A DNA stretch of 64,000 bases from Antedon mediterranea (Eukaryota; Echinodermata; Crinoidea; Comatulida; Antedonidae): positions 27,280,070 to 27,344,069 of the forward strand of contig NC_092671.1 of NCBI RefSeq assembly GCF_964355755.1. Direction: 5' to 3'. The stretch's first letter is position 1. Each line of letters opens with the position of its first letter. The notes under the pieces were generated by a model that was not told the DNA's origin, ran no database searches, and saw only the letters and a program-made list of their open reading frames with translations. The position numbers and the translations under genes were made by a program. This document shows positions 52,701 to 62,200 of this stretch, piece after piece.

Positions 52701-55700
52701 TAGGACTGTAGACGAAAAGAGGCGGTAATAAATTAAAGCGTGACCTACTGTTACTTTTAACACTCGGTCATGAATTTTAAATATAATATATGGTTAAATC
52801 CGAGCTCTTCCAATATAGAAATCGATTCCGGCAAAGTACCGAATTATTGATACTAGATAGATGTACTGTAACTAATTTACTAAAAAAAGTCAACTGTACT
52901 GTACTCTGCCTATCTAATTGAGTCATTGCTTGCTCTCCTCGGTGTGGTTTTTGAACGGCTAGGCCTAACCATGGATTAAAGAATGGAAGGATATGCATCA
53001 GTTTGAGATCAAGGGTTCCATGACTCTAGCCGACTGACCGCGGACCGCCCACAATGTTACAGTTTAATTAACCGCATGGTAACAACGAAACGGTCGCGTG
53101 CCTAATATATTGTTGACTGCACATGTGCAACGACATTTAACCTTGTTGGCTATGCTTCTTTCGCGCGTTCTTTGGTGGCATGATGTTTTAGTGCTAGCAA
53201 CAATGGCGACGAACACTTTATTAGACGACGAATTTAGTTATAACCTTTCTGATAAGGAATTCGAAGTCGAATTAAACGATCTCCCAGATATAGAGTTTCG
53301 TAAAGAAGAGGTTGGCTTGGATTCAGACAATGGTTATGGAGGAAAATGTGTTAATGATGGTCCAACACGTTCTGTCGGCGAAAGCGAAGGAGACCGCTTA
53401 GGCCGGAAGGGTAAATATATTAGGGCCTAGCCTAGTTTATTATTTCCTCCATGGTTAGTACATGGAGGTATTATACTTTCATGGTTAGTAGTGCTTAGTA
53501 CTAGTTGTAGTGTTGTTTCTGAAGATGACGAATTTAACTTCAACAACGAATTGCCCGCAACCGAAATTATTGATCATGTTATGCAGCCAAGACTTCAAGC
53601 CTTGGAGATTAGAGGCGTACTTTAATTTTTTTAAATTAATAAATTAAAATTCATTAATAAATCCATCATTAAACTATGCTAGCCTAGTAGGAGTAGGCCT
53701 ACAATAGGAGGAGTAGTACTAAGACAGTATGTACACTAACTAAGCTTACTATAAATCTAGGGCCCCTGGCAATTATTCAAACTTTATTGCCAGGCTAGTT
53801 GCAAGGCTACCCTCATATACAATATAACAAAGAAGGGGTATAAGTTACATAATTTGATTAGATTGTGTTTGGTTATTTGTTTTGTATAAATATAGATAAT
53901 TAATTTCTTTCCCTGCAATTTTTAATGTTTTGTTTTTACCTTAAAAACATTAAATCAGGTCATTCCTTGTCTTTAAAAGTGAAGTGTATGCTTATGATTA
54001 ATTATGATAAAAAGAGAAAAGCAATGTACTGCCTACAGTAATTAACTCATATAGAATGTCCTCTTGTGGTAGACCTAGCCTTTCTACTACAATGAATGAC
54101 CTATTTAGTTATTTTCACACAGATGTCACCAATGTGACAAAGAAGCCAGAGAAATTGAAGACTAGGCCTACAGCTAAAAAGAAGCCAGATAAATTGAAGA
54201 CTACAGCTAAAAAGACTAGATTTAACTAGACTAGACTAGACTTAATTTTTGGCTGCAGAAACATGGCCTTAGTCTATAATAAGACATCAATATTTGTTTG
54301 TACAAATTGATTTGTTCTTATTATTGTTCAATTATTGTAAGTTATTTCTCTGTTATTTAATCTATATTAGTGGGAAAAAATATAAACACAACAGAAACAG
54401 GATTTAACATATGTCTTACTGTACATTTCATGTGTCATGCATAAAGTGTCATTTTAAAAATCATGGACCACTTTCTACTTTGTAGTAGAGGAAGAGCAAA
54501 CTTAAATTTTTAACATTCCATTCATTAATGGAATTTCATATAAAGGCATGACATTTTATTTCATAGGCCGAAAAGATTTAGGCTGTTTCATTATCTTAAT
54601 TATTGTACATTTTATATTTTTATTGATTGTTACATGTATTTTCAGCTGTTCAAAGACCAACTATTAAATTTATGAAAGAAAATGCAATCATTAATAGTCA
54701 GTCATACTTGATGTCAGCGTTAGAACAGGTCATGCACCATCCTGTGTAAACAGCCGATTATCCAACAGCAAAACAAGTTTTAGCTCTTGCCAAAGTGTTA
54801 CTTGAAAATAATAATACTACTAATAATAAGGACTACTCTAAAAACACTGCTGACGATTTTTGGGAAATTGTGACAACTGGTGACACAAAGACCATTAAAC
54901 CTGAGGGTAATGAAATGGTCTGTTGTGCATTTCATCAATATTGTATCAATAACGGTACTGGTAGGTGGAAGAATTTAATGAAAGCTTTAAATTTGGACAG
55001 AGAAGGTCAACATGCTAGAACATTAAATCACTTTATCATGAGAACAATTTTAGAGTTAATTTTAATGCCCATACCTGAGGTGAAAGATCCAAAACCATTG
55101 GACAGCAATGAAAGAACAAGTAGTTTGATATGTGGCTGGATACATACCTTATGCACTACTTAAGTTTGATATGTGGCTGGATACGTACCTTATGCACTAC
55201 TTAAGTTTGATATGTGGCTGGATACGTACCTTATGCACTACTTAAGTTTGATATGTGGCTGGATACGTACCTTATGCACTACTTAAGTTTGATATGTGGC
55301 TGGATACATACCTTATGCACTACTTAAGTTTGATATGTGGCTGGATACGTACCTTATGCACTACTTAAGTTTGATATGTGGCTGGATACGTACCTTATGC
55401 ACTACTTAAGTTTGATATGTGGCTGGATACGTACCTTATGCACTACTTAAGTTTGATATGTGGCTGGATACGTACCTTATGCACTACTTAAGTTTGATAT
55501 GTGGCTGGATACGTACCTTATGCACTACTTAAGTTTGATATGTGGCTGGATACATACCTTATGCACTACTTAAGTTTGATATGTGGCTGGATACGTACCT
55601 TATGCACTACTTAAGTTTGATATGTGGCTGGATACGTACCTTATGCACTACTTAAGTTTGATATGTGGCTGGATACATACCTTATGCACTACTTAAGTTT

Positions 55701-58700
55701 GATATGTGGCTGGATACGTACCTTATGCACTACTTAAGTTTGATATGTGGCTGGATACATACCTTATGCACTACTTAAGTTTGATATGTGGCTGGATACA
55801 TACCTTATGCACTACTTAAGTTTGATATGTGGCTGGATACATACCTTATGCACTACTTAAGTTTGATATGTGGCTGGATACGTACCTTATGCACTACTTA
55901 AGTTTGATATGTGGCTGGATACATACCTTATGCACTACTTAAGTTTGATATGTGGCTGGATACATACCTTATGCACTACTTAAGTTTGATATGTGGCTGG
56001 ATACATACCTTATGCACTACTTAAGTTTGATATGTGGCTGGATACGTACCTTATGCACTACTTAAGTTTGATATGTGGCTGGATACATACCTTATGCACT
56101 ACTTAAGTTTGATATGTGGCTGGATACGTACCTTATGCACTACTTAAGTTTGATATGTGGCTGGATACATACCTTATGCACTACTTAAGTTTGATATGTG
56201 GCTGGATACGTACCTTATGCACTACTTAAGTTTGATATGTGGCTGGATACATACCTTATGCACTACTTAAGTTTGATATGTGGCTGGATACATACCTTAT
56301 GCACTACTTAAGAAATTAAACCAAACAACCAGCATAACAGCTAAGACCTACTGCAGAGTGGCAGGTAAAAGATTCTGATGCGACTCATTCATTTTTAGAT
56401 TACACGCAATTATGGATAGCAAAGCAGACACGTGGTCGATTGTTTAATATCAATGATGATGTTTACTTATTCTTTAGAGCAATAGAGAATGAAAGCAGAA
56501 AGTATTTAACTGTGAGTAGACTCGATTCAATGCCAAATGCCAACATCCAGCAGACAATTCTTGACACTGTATTGGAAAACCCAACTGTTCATAAATATTT
56601 GTGCAATCTGATACGCAACAAAATTACAGGAGAGGCATCAAAACATTTGCTTGAATTGATTATCAAGCTTTGGCTCAAGATAGGCCCGTATCCAGAGAGT
56701 AGACGTCCTTGGATGTAATGAAATGCCTCTGTAAGTGCATTATTTCTTGTATGTAAAGTAAAATCCGTCTTGTCATATTAAATGTTAAATATCAATATGA
56801 AATGATATAATTTTAACTTTATATTATTAATATTACTAGGCCTATGGTCGACTAATTCAATAAATTAGTTGAGGTAAAATAAAGTCAACTTAGGCTTTTT
56901 TAAAATGTCAAGCAATTTTTTTTTACAAATACATTCATGCTTGTTTGTTAAATTAAACTGTATTTGTTTTTCTTTAGTTGTGACAAAACTGCAGATTGGT
57001 GTAACATTCAAAATGATGAAGAACTGCAGAAAAGCCAATCATTGAAACGCTGCAGATGTGCTAACGGACCTGACAAAAACATTTGCCTGAAGCAATTTGA
57101 GGAAGAATTTATATTATTATTATATTATTGATGATCATACTGGTTTAACTTTTTATCAGGGCAATATACTTTAATGGCAATTTATTAATATATACTTTCA
57201 TTTTATACAGTAATTCAAAAATGTGTATATACATTTTCTCAGTGTCATGCTATGTCGACTTTCATTTTGTTGGCATTCAGTTGGGAAAATATTGTTTTTG
57301 AAAATGATAATTTTGAAATAAATTAATGATTTTATCAACTAATGTTCTTTATTGTATTGTTATTGTTTGTGCAAAATTTCTTTAGAATCAGACCATGTGA
57401 ATTTTACTTTTGCTATGGTGTTCTGACTGTCCTTTTCCAAAACCAGCACAGTTTACGCTCTGTTGTTGATTTCATTTTCCTCTAAAACCGGAATTTTCTT
57501 TTAGTGAAAGTGCTGTTTAGTTTTTGGTTTTTAACTGCAAAAAACACAAATTTTAAGCAAAAAATCATATTTTTTTACCACTTTAAATAACCATAACTTT
57601 AGAACGTGTAATCGGACTTCAATCATTTAAATTGCAAAATGCTAATTACATTAAGTTCTGTATGGTTAACTGAAAGAAAAAGAAAAAAAATTAATCTGAA
57701 TTTTTTCATTGGGATACCTACTGTTACATAAAATAAATATGTATATTCAGAAATTATTACATTAGTTAGGTAGTTTATCCAATGTCATACCATATCCGGT
57801 GACTCTCTGAAAACTGATATAAGTGCAAATAAAGGTAATGTGTATACAGTTGATAATTTCTGCTATAGCACCAAAATAAAAATCTGAAATTGAATAAAAA
57901 CATAAGAAAGTAAAATTCCACTGTCATCAGATAATATTTTTTACTACACCATTTATTTTTCCTAGTTGTTTAAAAATGCCTTTCTATTTACATTTGTGTA
58001 CAAGTGAATAGAGATTTTGTTGTGTATATTTGATCCAACCTCAAACCCAACTGTTAAGAAAGTGCTTACTTTCAACAAAATCTCAATCATTATGAAACAT
58101 AGGGGAAATTATAGATATTTTTTGCCCGCACCTGGCCTTTAAAGAAGATAACTTATTAATTTTTTTCATTTCAAGTGTATACCATAGGCGTATAGAATCG
58201 GGCAGTTCACTGTTTACAAGGGCACGTGAAGAAATGAAGTCCAAAAGTAAGTATATATTTTTTGTTTCTTACCAAATTGTTCTCGATATACTCAGTCTCA
58301 ATTCTCTAAAATGTGTACAGTCCCCAAAACATGAAAATAAAGATAAATTTGAATAGGCCATTTTGTAGTTTTAATAAAATTATTCACTTTCACCAAAAAG
58401 AAAAAGAAAATGATTTCGCTTATAAAAAAATTTATGGTTAGACCAAAATCCTGTTGGCTTCTGTTTTACTATTTTTAACTTAAAATTACAATTATTTAAG
58501 TAATTAATGTTGGGGTTTATTAAATTAGTTTATTGAACTTTTAACTAAACCTAATGCATATTTTGTAGAACCAGCATATACAAAGTCACCATCTCTAGCA
58601 AAGTCAAAATTGTATGGCAAATCCCTGACGTCAGCGCTCTTTCCTTCAAAGTCAAAATCGTTGGCAAAATCCTCAAAGTCGCCGTCATCTGATATGTCGC

Positions 58701-59222
58701 CATCAAAGTTTCGAAGGTGGCTAACTTCTATAGACACACCATCGTCAGCGTACACTCCATCATCGCTGAAGTATTCTTCGTCTACACTTAAAACGACATC
58801 ATTTTACAGTAGAGGAAAACAAATGCTTCAAACGAGTTTTCTAGAGTAAGTACAGTTAAGTGTCCCTCTATTAAAACAAAATAGATTATGCTATTACTAC
58901 CCAATTCACAGTGCTGTATCTCCACATATTTGGCCAGTATCTGTAATACATCATCTCATCTAATTCAGCAGCGCTGAAACATACTGCATGAGTGAACTTT
59001 AGCAGGGTGAACCCATGCATCTCACATGCTTGTCCCATTACCTTGCTATTACAACATAATCTCTCTTTTAGCATACTTTGTTTTTATTAACAGATCTGTT
59101 CCTAGAAAACCACACCCCTTAAAATGTCCTGTCAAGAAATCTCGTCTTAGTGATTTTTTCAAAGGACGGCAAGAAAAGCCAAAGCAATACACATCCAACT
59201 TGAACCAACCAAAACTTAAAGG
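43564..59222 (+). CDS. USP37-type ubiquitin-specific protease, N-terminal part (nine exons)
   Basis: A cysteine protease that removes ubiquitin chains. In vertebrates USP37 stabilises S-phase and replication proteins and opposes APC/C. The proposed exons join in phase to about 377 codons. Order: PH-like N-terminal domain (residues ~1-115) with QPWKDGAIEI, which parallels the TKWKEGSFEI block of vertebrate USP37, and a KMFLQNFNNG helix end; KEN box at ~212-214; Ser/Thr/Lys-rich linker; PVKKSRLSDFFKG at ~347-359; and QPKLKG, which in vertebrate USP37 is directly followed by the FSNLGNTCYM catalytic box. The predicted distance from the start to that box fits the vertebrate protein (catalytic domain from about residue 340). 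Catalytic exons were not found from 59223 to 64000, so they lie beyond the window or were lost. No frameshift or stop occurs in the joined exons. Confidence 0.8.
43790..44400 (+). repeat. Helitron-body fragment in USP37 intron 1
   Basis: CATAACATTTCGTAACTTTC, TCAACATATCGTCA and GAGTTGTAGATATCGGATCA blocks match 1245-1900 in order. Neither terminus is present. Confidence 0.7.
44401..45183. other. Remainder of USP37 intron 1
   Basis: AT-rich intron with no supported feature. Confidence 0.5.
45184..45337 (+). CDS. USP37-like exon 2: second half of PH-like domain
   Basis: Bounded by TTTCACAG and GGTAAAT. Encodes alternating strand-like segments (SLTLSGPNLLIDLKG, GLIRVKTCDD) and a C-terminal helix (KLSQIKMFLQNF), the pattern of the USP37 PH fold. 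Ends in phase 1. Confidence 0.8.
46318..46406 (+). CDS. USP37-like exon 3
   Basis: Bounded by TTATTTCTTTAG and GTAATG. Continues in frame with KLKTRKNRPDVSFHLSPTG. Ends in phase 0. Confidence 0.75.
46519..46543 (+). CDS. USP37-like exon 4 (25-nt microexon)
   Basis: Between TTTTTATAG and GTAGGT. Encodes ETGMGVSY plus one base, comparable to the Gly/Ser-rich turn after the PH domain in vertebrate USP37. Small, but both splice sites are good and the phase fits. Confidence 0.5.
46628..48258. mobile_element. Harbinger-like MITE with TACCCCTTTTACACT ends
   Basis: TIRs TACCCCTTTTACACTATC and inverse GATAGTGTAAAAAGGGTA, flanked by TTA (46625-46627 and 48259-48261), the PIF/Harbinger target site. 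1631 bp without a transposase. The core 47455-47900 recurs inverted at 57770-58145. Confidence 0.75.
47455..47900 (+). repeat. Repeat core shared with 57770-58145
   Basis: Begins TAAAGGCCAGGTGCGGGCAA. Shared blocks include TTTCCCCTATGTTTCATAAT and a TGCTATAGCA word. Confidence 0.75.
48297..50859. mobile_element. 2.6-kb element with ~250-bp terminal inverse repeats
   Basis: Starts TTAAAGATGTATTGTCCCCC and ends GGGGGACAATACGTCTTTAA. The inverse similarity continues inward to GAGTTAGCTCATAAATATTC. The MITE at 30818 is a deleted relative. The interior has a GTGAGT donor-like site (48724) and a T-rich acceptor-like site (about 49160) but no long ORF. Confidence 0.75.
50888..50928 (+). CDS. Tentative USP37-like exon 5 (41 nt)
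   Basis: Follows a good pyrimidine-rich acceptor (TTTATTTTATAG) and ends before GTAACA. It accepts phase 1 from exon 4 and delivers phase 0 to exon 6, reading QLCSACSMMARSP, which would make an RSPTPNKEL junction. It lies in one of the few pieces of this intron that is not transposon. The donor is weak and no homology can be shown. Confidence 0.3.
50968..52246. mobile_element. hAT-like element with CAGGGGTCCCAA ends
   Basis: Left CAGGGGTCCCAA, right inverse TTGGGACCTCTG, flanked by a perfect CAGTAA on both sides (50962-50967 and 52247-52252). The terminal sequence is hAT-like but the duplication is 6 bp rather than 8. CTACCGC words repeat near the left end. Noncoding, 1279 bp. Confidence 0.7.
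52458..52630 (+). CDS. USP37-like exon 6 with KEN degron
   Basis: Bounded by AATCATTAG and GTAAGC. Encodes TPNKELKLSPGTPIGRL, an acidic stretch (DEMDITDFEDN), then EEKELNKENVHHS. The KEN triplet is at predicted residues ~212-214; vertebrate USP37 has a KEN box at a closely similar position, used for recognition by APC/C-CDH1. SPGTP offers proline-directed kinase sites. Ends in phase 2. Confidence 0.7.
53203..54229 (+). CDS. Nested two-exon gene, 104-residue acidic/basic protein, unknown
   Basis: Exon 1 (53203-53410) starts ATGGCGACG and gives an acidic segment (TLLDDEFSYNLSDKEF, then ELNDLPDIEF); GTAAAT follows. Exon 2 (54123-54229) follows TTTTCACACAG in matching phase and encodes a lysine-rich tail with a repeated KKPEKLKT / KKPDKLKT word and a TAG stop. 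The joined frame is 315 nt. It lies inside a USP37-like intron on the same strand. Exon 1 also joins in phase to the coding-like block at 54646, so exon 2 may be an alternative last exon. No known domain was recognised. Confidence 0.4.
53511..53625 (+). other. Short coding-like segment, possible exon
   Basis: After TTGTAG the frame reads VVSEDDEFNFNNELPATEII and on to a TAA stop. Its composition resembles the first nested exon (DDEF start). It needs a phase-2 donor, which exon 6 of the USP37-like gene offers; joining it there would truncate that protein. It could be an alternative end, a duplicated exon or chance. Confidence 0.3.
54646..57140 (+). pseudogene. Broken multi-exon gene of unknown family, interrupted by a minisatellite
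   Basis: Acceptor TTTTCAG at 54645, then a frame with RPTIKFMKENAIINSQSYLM, an in-frame TAA at 54747, and open sequence containing DDFWEIVTTGDTKTIKPEGN and GRWKNLMKALNLDREGQHAR up to about 55123. The 41-bp array follows. After it (from about 56344) comes a block with THSFLDYTQLWIAKQTRGRL and EASKHLLELIIKLWLK. A one-base frame change near 56685 is needed to reach RVDVLGCNEMPL and a strong GTAAGT donor (56731). The last exon starts at 56978 after TTTTTCTTTAG (DKTADWCNIQNDEELQKSQS). One stop, one frameshift and the array indicate a pseudogene. The family was not recognised. Confidence 0.5.
55124..56312 (+). repeat. 41-bp minisatellite, 29 copies
   Basis: Unit from GTTTGATATGTGGCTGGATA to the ACTACTTAA end. 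All copies read identical except one position in the word GATAC(G/A)TACC: 15 copies have G and 14 have A. The G form is the only CpG in the unit. 41 is not a multiple of three and every frame meets a stop within three units, so the array is noncoding. Confidence 0.97.
57317..57322 (+). terminator. Polyadenylation signal candidate of the nested unit
   Basis: AATAAA about 180 bp after the last stop of the broken gene, followed by a T/GT-rich stretch. Confidence 0.35.
57540..57722 (+). repeat. Right-end fragment of the 38984-40997 TIR element
   Basis: Matches about 40810-40997, ending TTTCATTGGGATACCTA. No left end nearby. Confidence 0.85.
57770..58145 (-). repeat. Inverse copy of the 47455-47900 repeat core
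   Basis: Ends TTGCCCGCACCTGGCCTTTA, the inverse of the start of the other copy. Lies directly before USP37-like exon 7. Confidence 0.75.
58176..58246 (+). CDS. USP37-like exon 7
   Basis: Acceptor TTTCATTTCAAG, donor AAAAGTAAGT. Encodes YHRRIESGSSLFTRAREEMK. The one-base start completes the phase-2 end of exon 6, and the exon ends in phase 1 for exon 8. Confidence 0.7.
58569..58845 (+). CDS. USP37-like exon 8: Ser/Lys-rich linker
   Basis: Acceptor TTTTGTAG, donor AGAGTAAGT, phase 1 in and phase 2 out. Low-complexity KSPSLAKSKLYGKS and SKSLAKSSKSPSSDMSPSK repeats, then SSTLKTTSFYSRGKQ, comparable to the SSSFYGSR word of vertebrate USP37. The minus-strand ORF over this exon is a codon-bias shadow. 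Confidence 0.75.
59094..59222 (+). CDS. USP37-like exon 9: linker to the catalytic domain
   Basis: Acceptor TTTTATTAACAG, donor GGGTAAGA, phase 2 in and out. Contains HPLKCPVKKSRLSDFFKGRQ and ends NLNQPKLKG. In vertebrate USP37 the equivalent QQQQLQG is followed directly by FSNLGNTCYM. SRLSDFFKGR resembles a PCNA-interacting motif lacking the initial Gln. Confidence 0.8.
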
Positions 59223-62200
59223 GTAAGATTAATTTCATTTTTTGACTTTAGGCACATGTGGCCAAGGATTACCAATAGTAAATTAATCACTGTCCTATCA
59301 GATACAGGTAGGTGGTAATCTCCCTGATACAGGGGCTATTTTGTAAACTGGTTCACCGGGCTAAACCTTACTCGTCTTGAATGATGAACTTGGTTCTTTA
59401 AAGTACACTGGACCTATGGTTTATAGTTCTTATAAGAAAAGACTTGTTCCACCACCATACTATGGAGCGAGTTGGCCTACAACCCATGCCGATATTGTTA
59501 GCACCTTTAGGTATGGTAAACGGCGCCCCCGCCTTAACTGCTTGGGCATTTGCCCGCCTGTGCGTTACATTAGTATTTGTATTATAATAATGTATTGTTG
59601 TGCTGATTTTTTGTACAAATTTAAATAGACTAGATGGCACGCTCGCTTCGCTCGCGTACCATCTAGGGGTGCTCACAGATGGTTCTCGAATACAGTAGAA
59701 TCCACGGACGGGGACTTTTTTGGGACACTAAACAAAAACGGAGTGTCCCCCTAATTGGGGTATTCAGAAATAGAGACAACAAAACCAATACTGGATTCCA
59801 TAAAGGACAATTAATTTATGTGGATTAAAGAAATTAGGGAGAAATGGAAATGTATGTACGGGAATTGGGCGACACGTGGTGGTGGTGATGGAACCGCAGT
59901 AATAAAGTTGATTGTATTTATATATTATAAGAACCAAACTAAATAAATAGACCTAGACATTCTGCGAAATGGAAATCGGAAATGCAAGCTCCTATTCAGT
60001 GAAAAATTAAACTGTAGTCTACCTAAATATTTAGGGCAAATCATCGGTTGTCGTGTTGAAATTCCTGTAAACATTTGTGTGAACCAAACTGGGTCGAATT
60101 TCTGTCATGAGTACTGATTTGTTGGCCTGTGATTTATGACGCCTAAGGGATCTATCTAGACTTATTTTTTAGAATAATGTACGTACCTGTCAGATACAAT
60201 TGTCTTGTGTCGTATAATAAATTAGTACTGTAATAGTTACTGAAGTTACTATTACAATCTCGTCAATGAAAACACGAAAATGTATATGCACTTACTTATG
60301 AAAACGTATACAGTATTATACTCAGTTATTGAAACAGTAGGTTTAAAAAAGTTTCGTTTGTCTGTAAAATGATGTAATCAAGCTGTTTACATGAGTCTTA
60401 ATTTATAAGCACATCAATAATAAAATAGTTTATCTATCCTGTAATTGGCGAGATTATGGTCGCTGTTGAATCAAATAAAGCCAATCGGTATCATATTTGT
60501 ACAGAAACGTTTTCGCGGCCGAAGGGTGTAACCTAAATTCGTTGTATTATCGTCAAGAACTAACTGTAACTAAACTTACATAGAAAGTAGGGTATCATAA
60601 ATTTGGCCTTAGCACTCGGGGGAGTGGCTAAGATGAAGTCCGTGGGACTACTAAATATAAATTGTAATGAACCTCGAGGGACATAAATAGGAATATTTCA
60701 TGTTTCATTATCAATGTATAATAAATGGAAACTGTTTACCGATTCAAATAATAGAAATTGGTTTTTAACATTTTCCGAACCTATTGCAAGTTTATTCTCA
60801 AAGGGCCCATATATTTACCTACCGTATGTGTTAAACCAAGGGCTCATAAATTTACCTACAGTACTTGTGTTAAACCAAACTCTGGCAGACTGAGAGATTG
60901 GGATGTTCCATTCATCGCAAATCAATACATTTGTATAATCGTATATTAAATCTATCAAAATAGTATTTTTTAAAGAAAATCGGCCTGTCTTCAACATTAT
61001 GATGGTGTACTCTAGCAATCTATCAAAATAGTATTTTTTCAAAGAAAATCGGCCTGTCTTCAACATTATGATGGTGTACTCTAGCTGTTCAACCGGTTTT
61101 CAGCTATTAAAAACAATTAGCGTAGGAGGAGATAGGAAAATGCGAAGCCTCCTCGCTATGTAACATTGAGGTTGAGGGATGGGAAAGCGGATAGGTACAA
61201 AGAGGAACAATTTTTAAATATATTCTTTATCCACTGAGTAACGAAATATTTTGTTCATGTTTTATAGGCCTATAAATAATATACCTCTAAATACAGTAGG
61301 CCTAAAACATTTGCGATTTAATACTTTGTTAAAACTGTCACTGTCATAATCGATTGAAATATTAAAGTACATGTCACGATACACCACTACGACGTTTATA
61401 TTTTTGGTAATTATTAATTAACTAGATGGTCGTGCCCACAGATGGTTCTCGAATACATAATAATTTCAGCGTTAAAGAACTGGCGATTTCAAATGTACGT
61501 ACCGCAGGACAATAATACATGTCGTTTACAGGAACGAATAAATAGACACTTTGATTTATGTACTCAACTAAAATTAGCACCCTGGGAATATACATCCGAA
61601 AGAGAAACTTGTCACAAAATGAGACACATTGTTTAAGTAAAATTTAAACAAACTTAATTTGTGTTTTGTATGTAACATTAGGGTTGAGGGATGGGGAAGA
61701 GGATGGGTGCAAAGAAGAACAATTTTTAAATATATTCTTTATCCATTTAGTAACGAAATATTAATTGTTTTCATGTTTTACAAATAATATACCACTATAC
61801 ACAGTAAAACATTGCGATTTAATACTTGTTGAAACTATCACCGTCGATTGAAATAGTATAGTACATGTAACGATACATCACTACGACGTGTATATGTTTA
61901 TATAATTTAAAACAATTTGTGAAAACCACCTCTATTCGGGGCAAAATCATAAATTTGATTTAATGGTCAATAAATATTAAATTATCTAACTCAACTTAAT
62001 TAGTAGGCATAATGGTTTTCAATTGTTTCTTATAGCCAATTCATACTTAAGTTGGTTCCTACCCTACCCTCCAAAGTTGTTCTGCGTTTAGTTAGGGCAT
62101 GTGATGTACCGTAAAGGCCCATCCTCTACTGGTTTTACAACGCTACTCATGCCAGTGAGGGAAGGGTGGTGATGTGGGTGGTTTAACTGCAATTATAAAG

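Noticed and set aside
55124-56312. CRISPR-like array or coding tandem repeat
   Set aside because: There are no spacers between units, the host is eukaryotic, and every frame meets stops, so it is a minisatellite.
58525-58755. Minus-strand acidic ORF (76 codons)
   Set aside because: Antisense shadow of the Ser/Lys-rich USP37-like exon 8.
59377-59628. Plus-strand ORF with VPPPYYGASWPTTHAD as a tenth USP37 exon
   Set aside because: Looks protein-like and one acceptor would fit the phase, but the acceptor is poor, the sequence does not match the expected catalytic box and it runs into the repeat block. Left as unproven.
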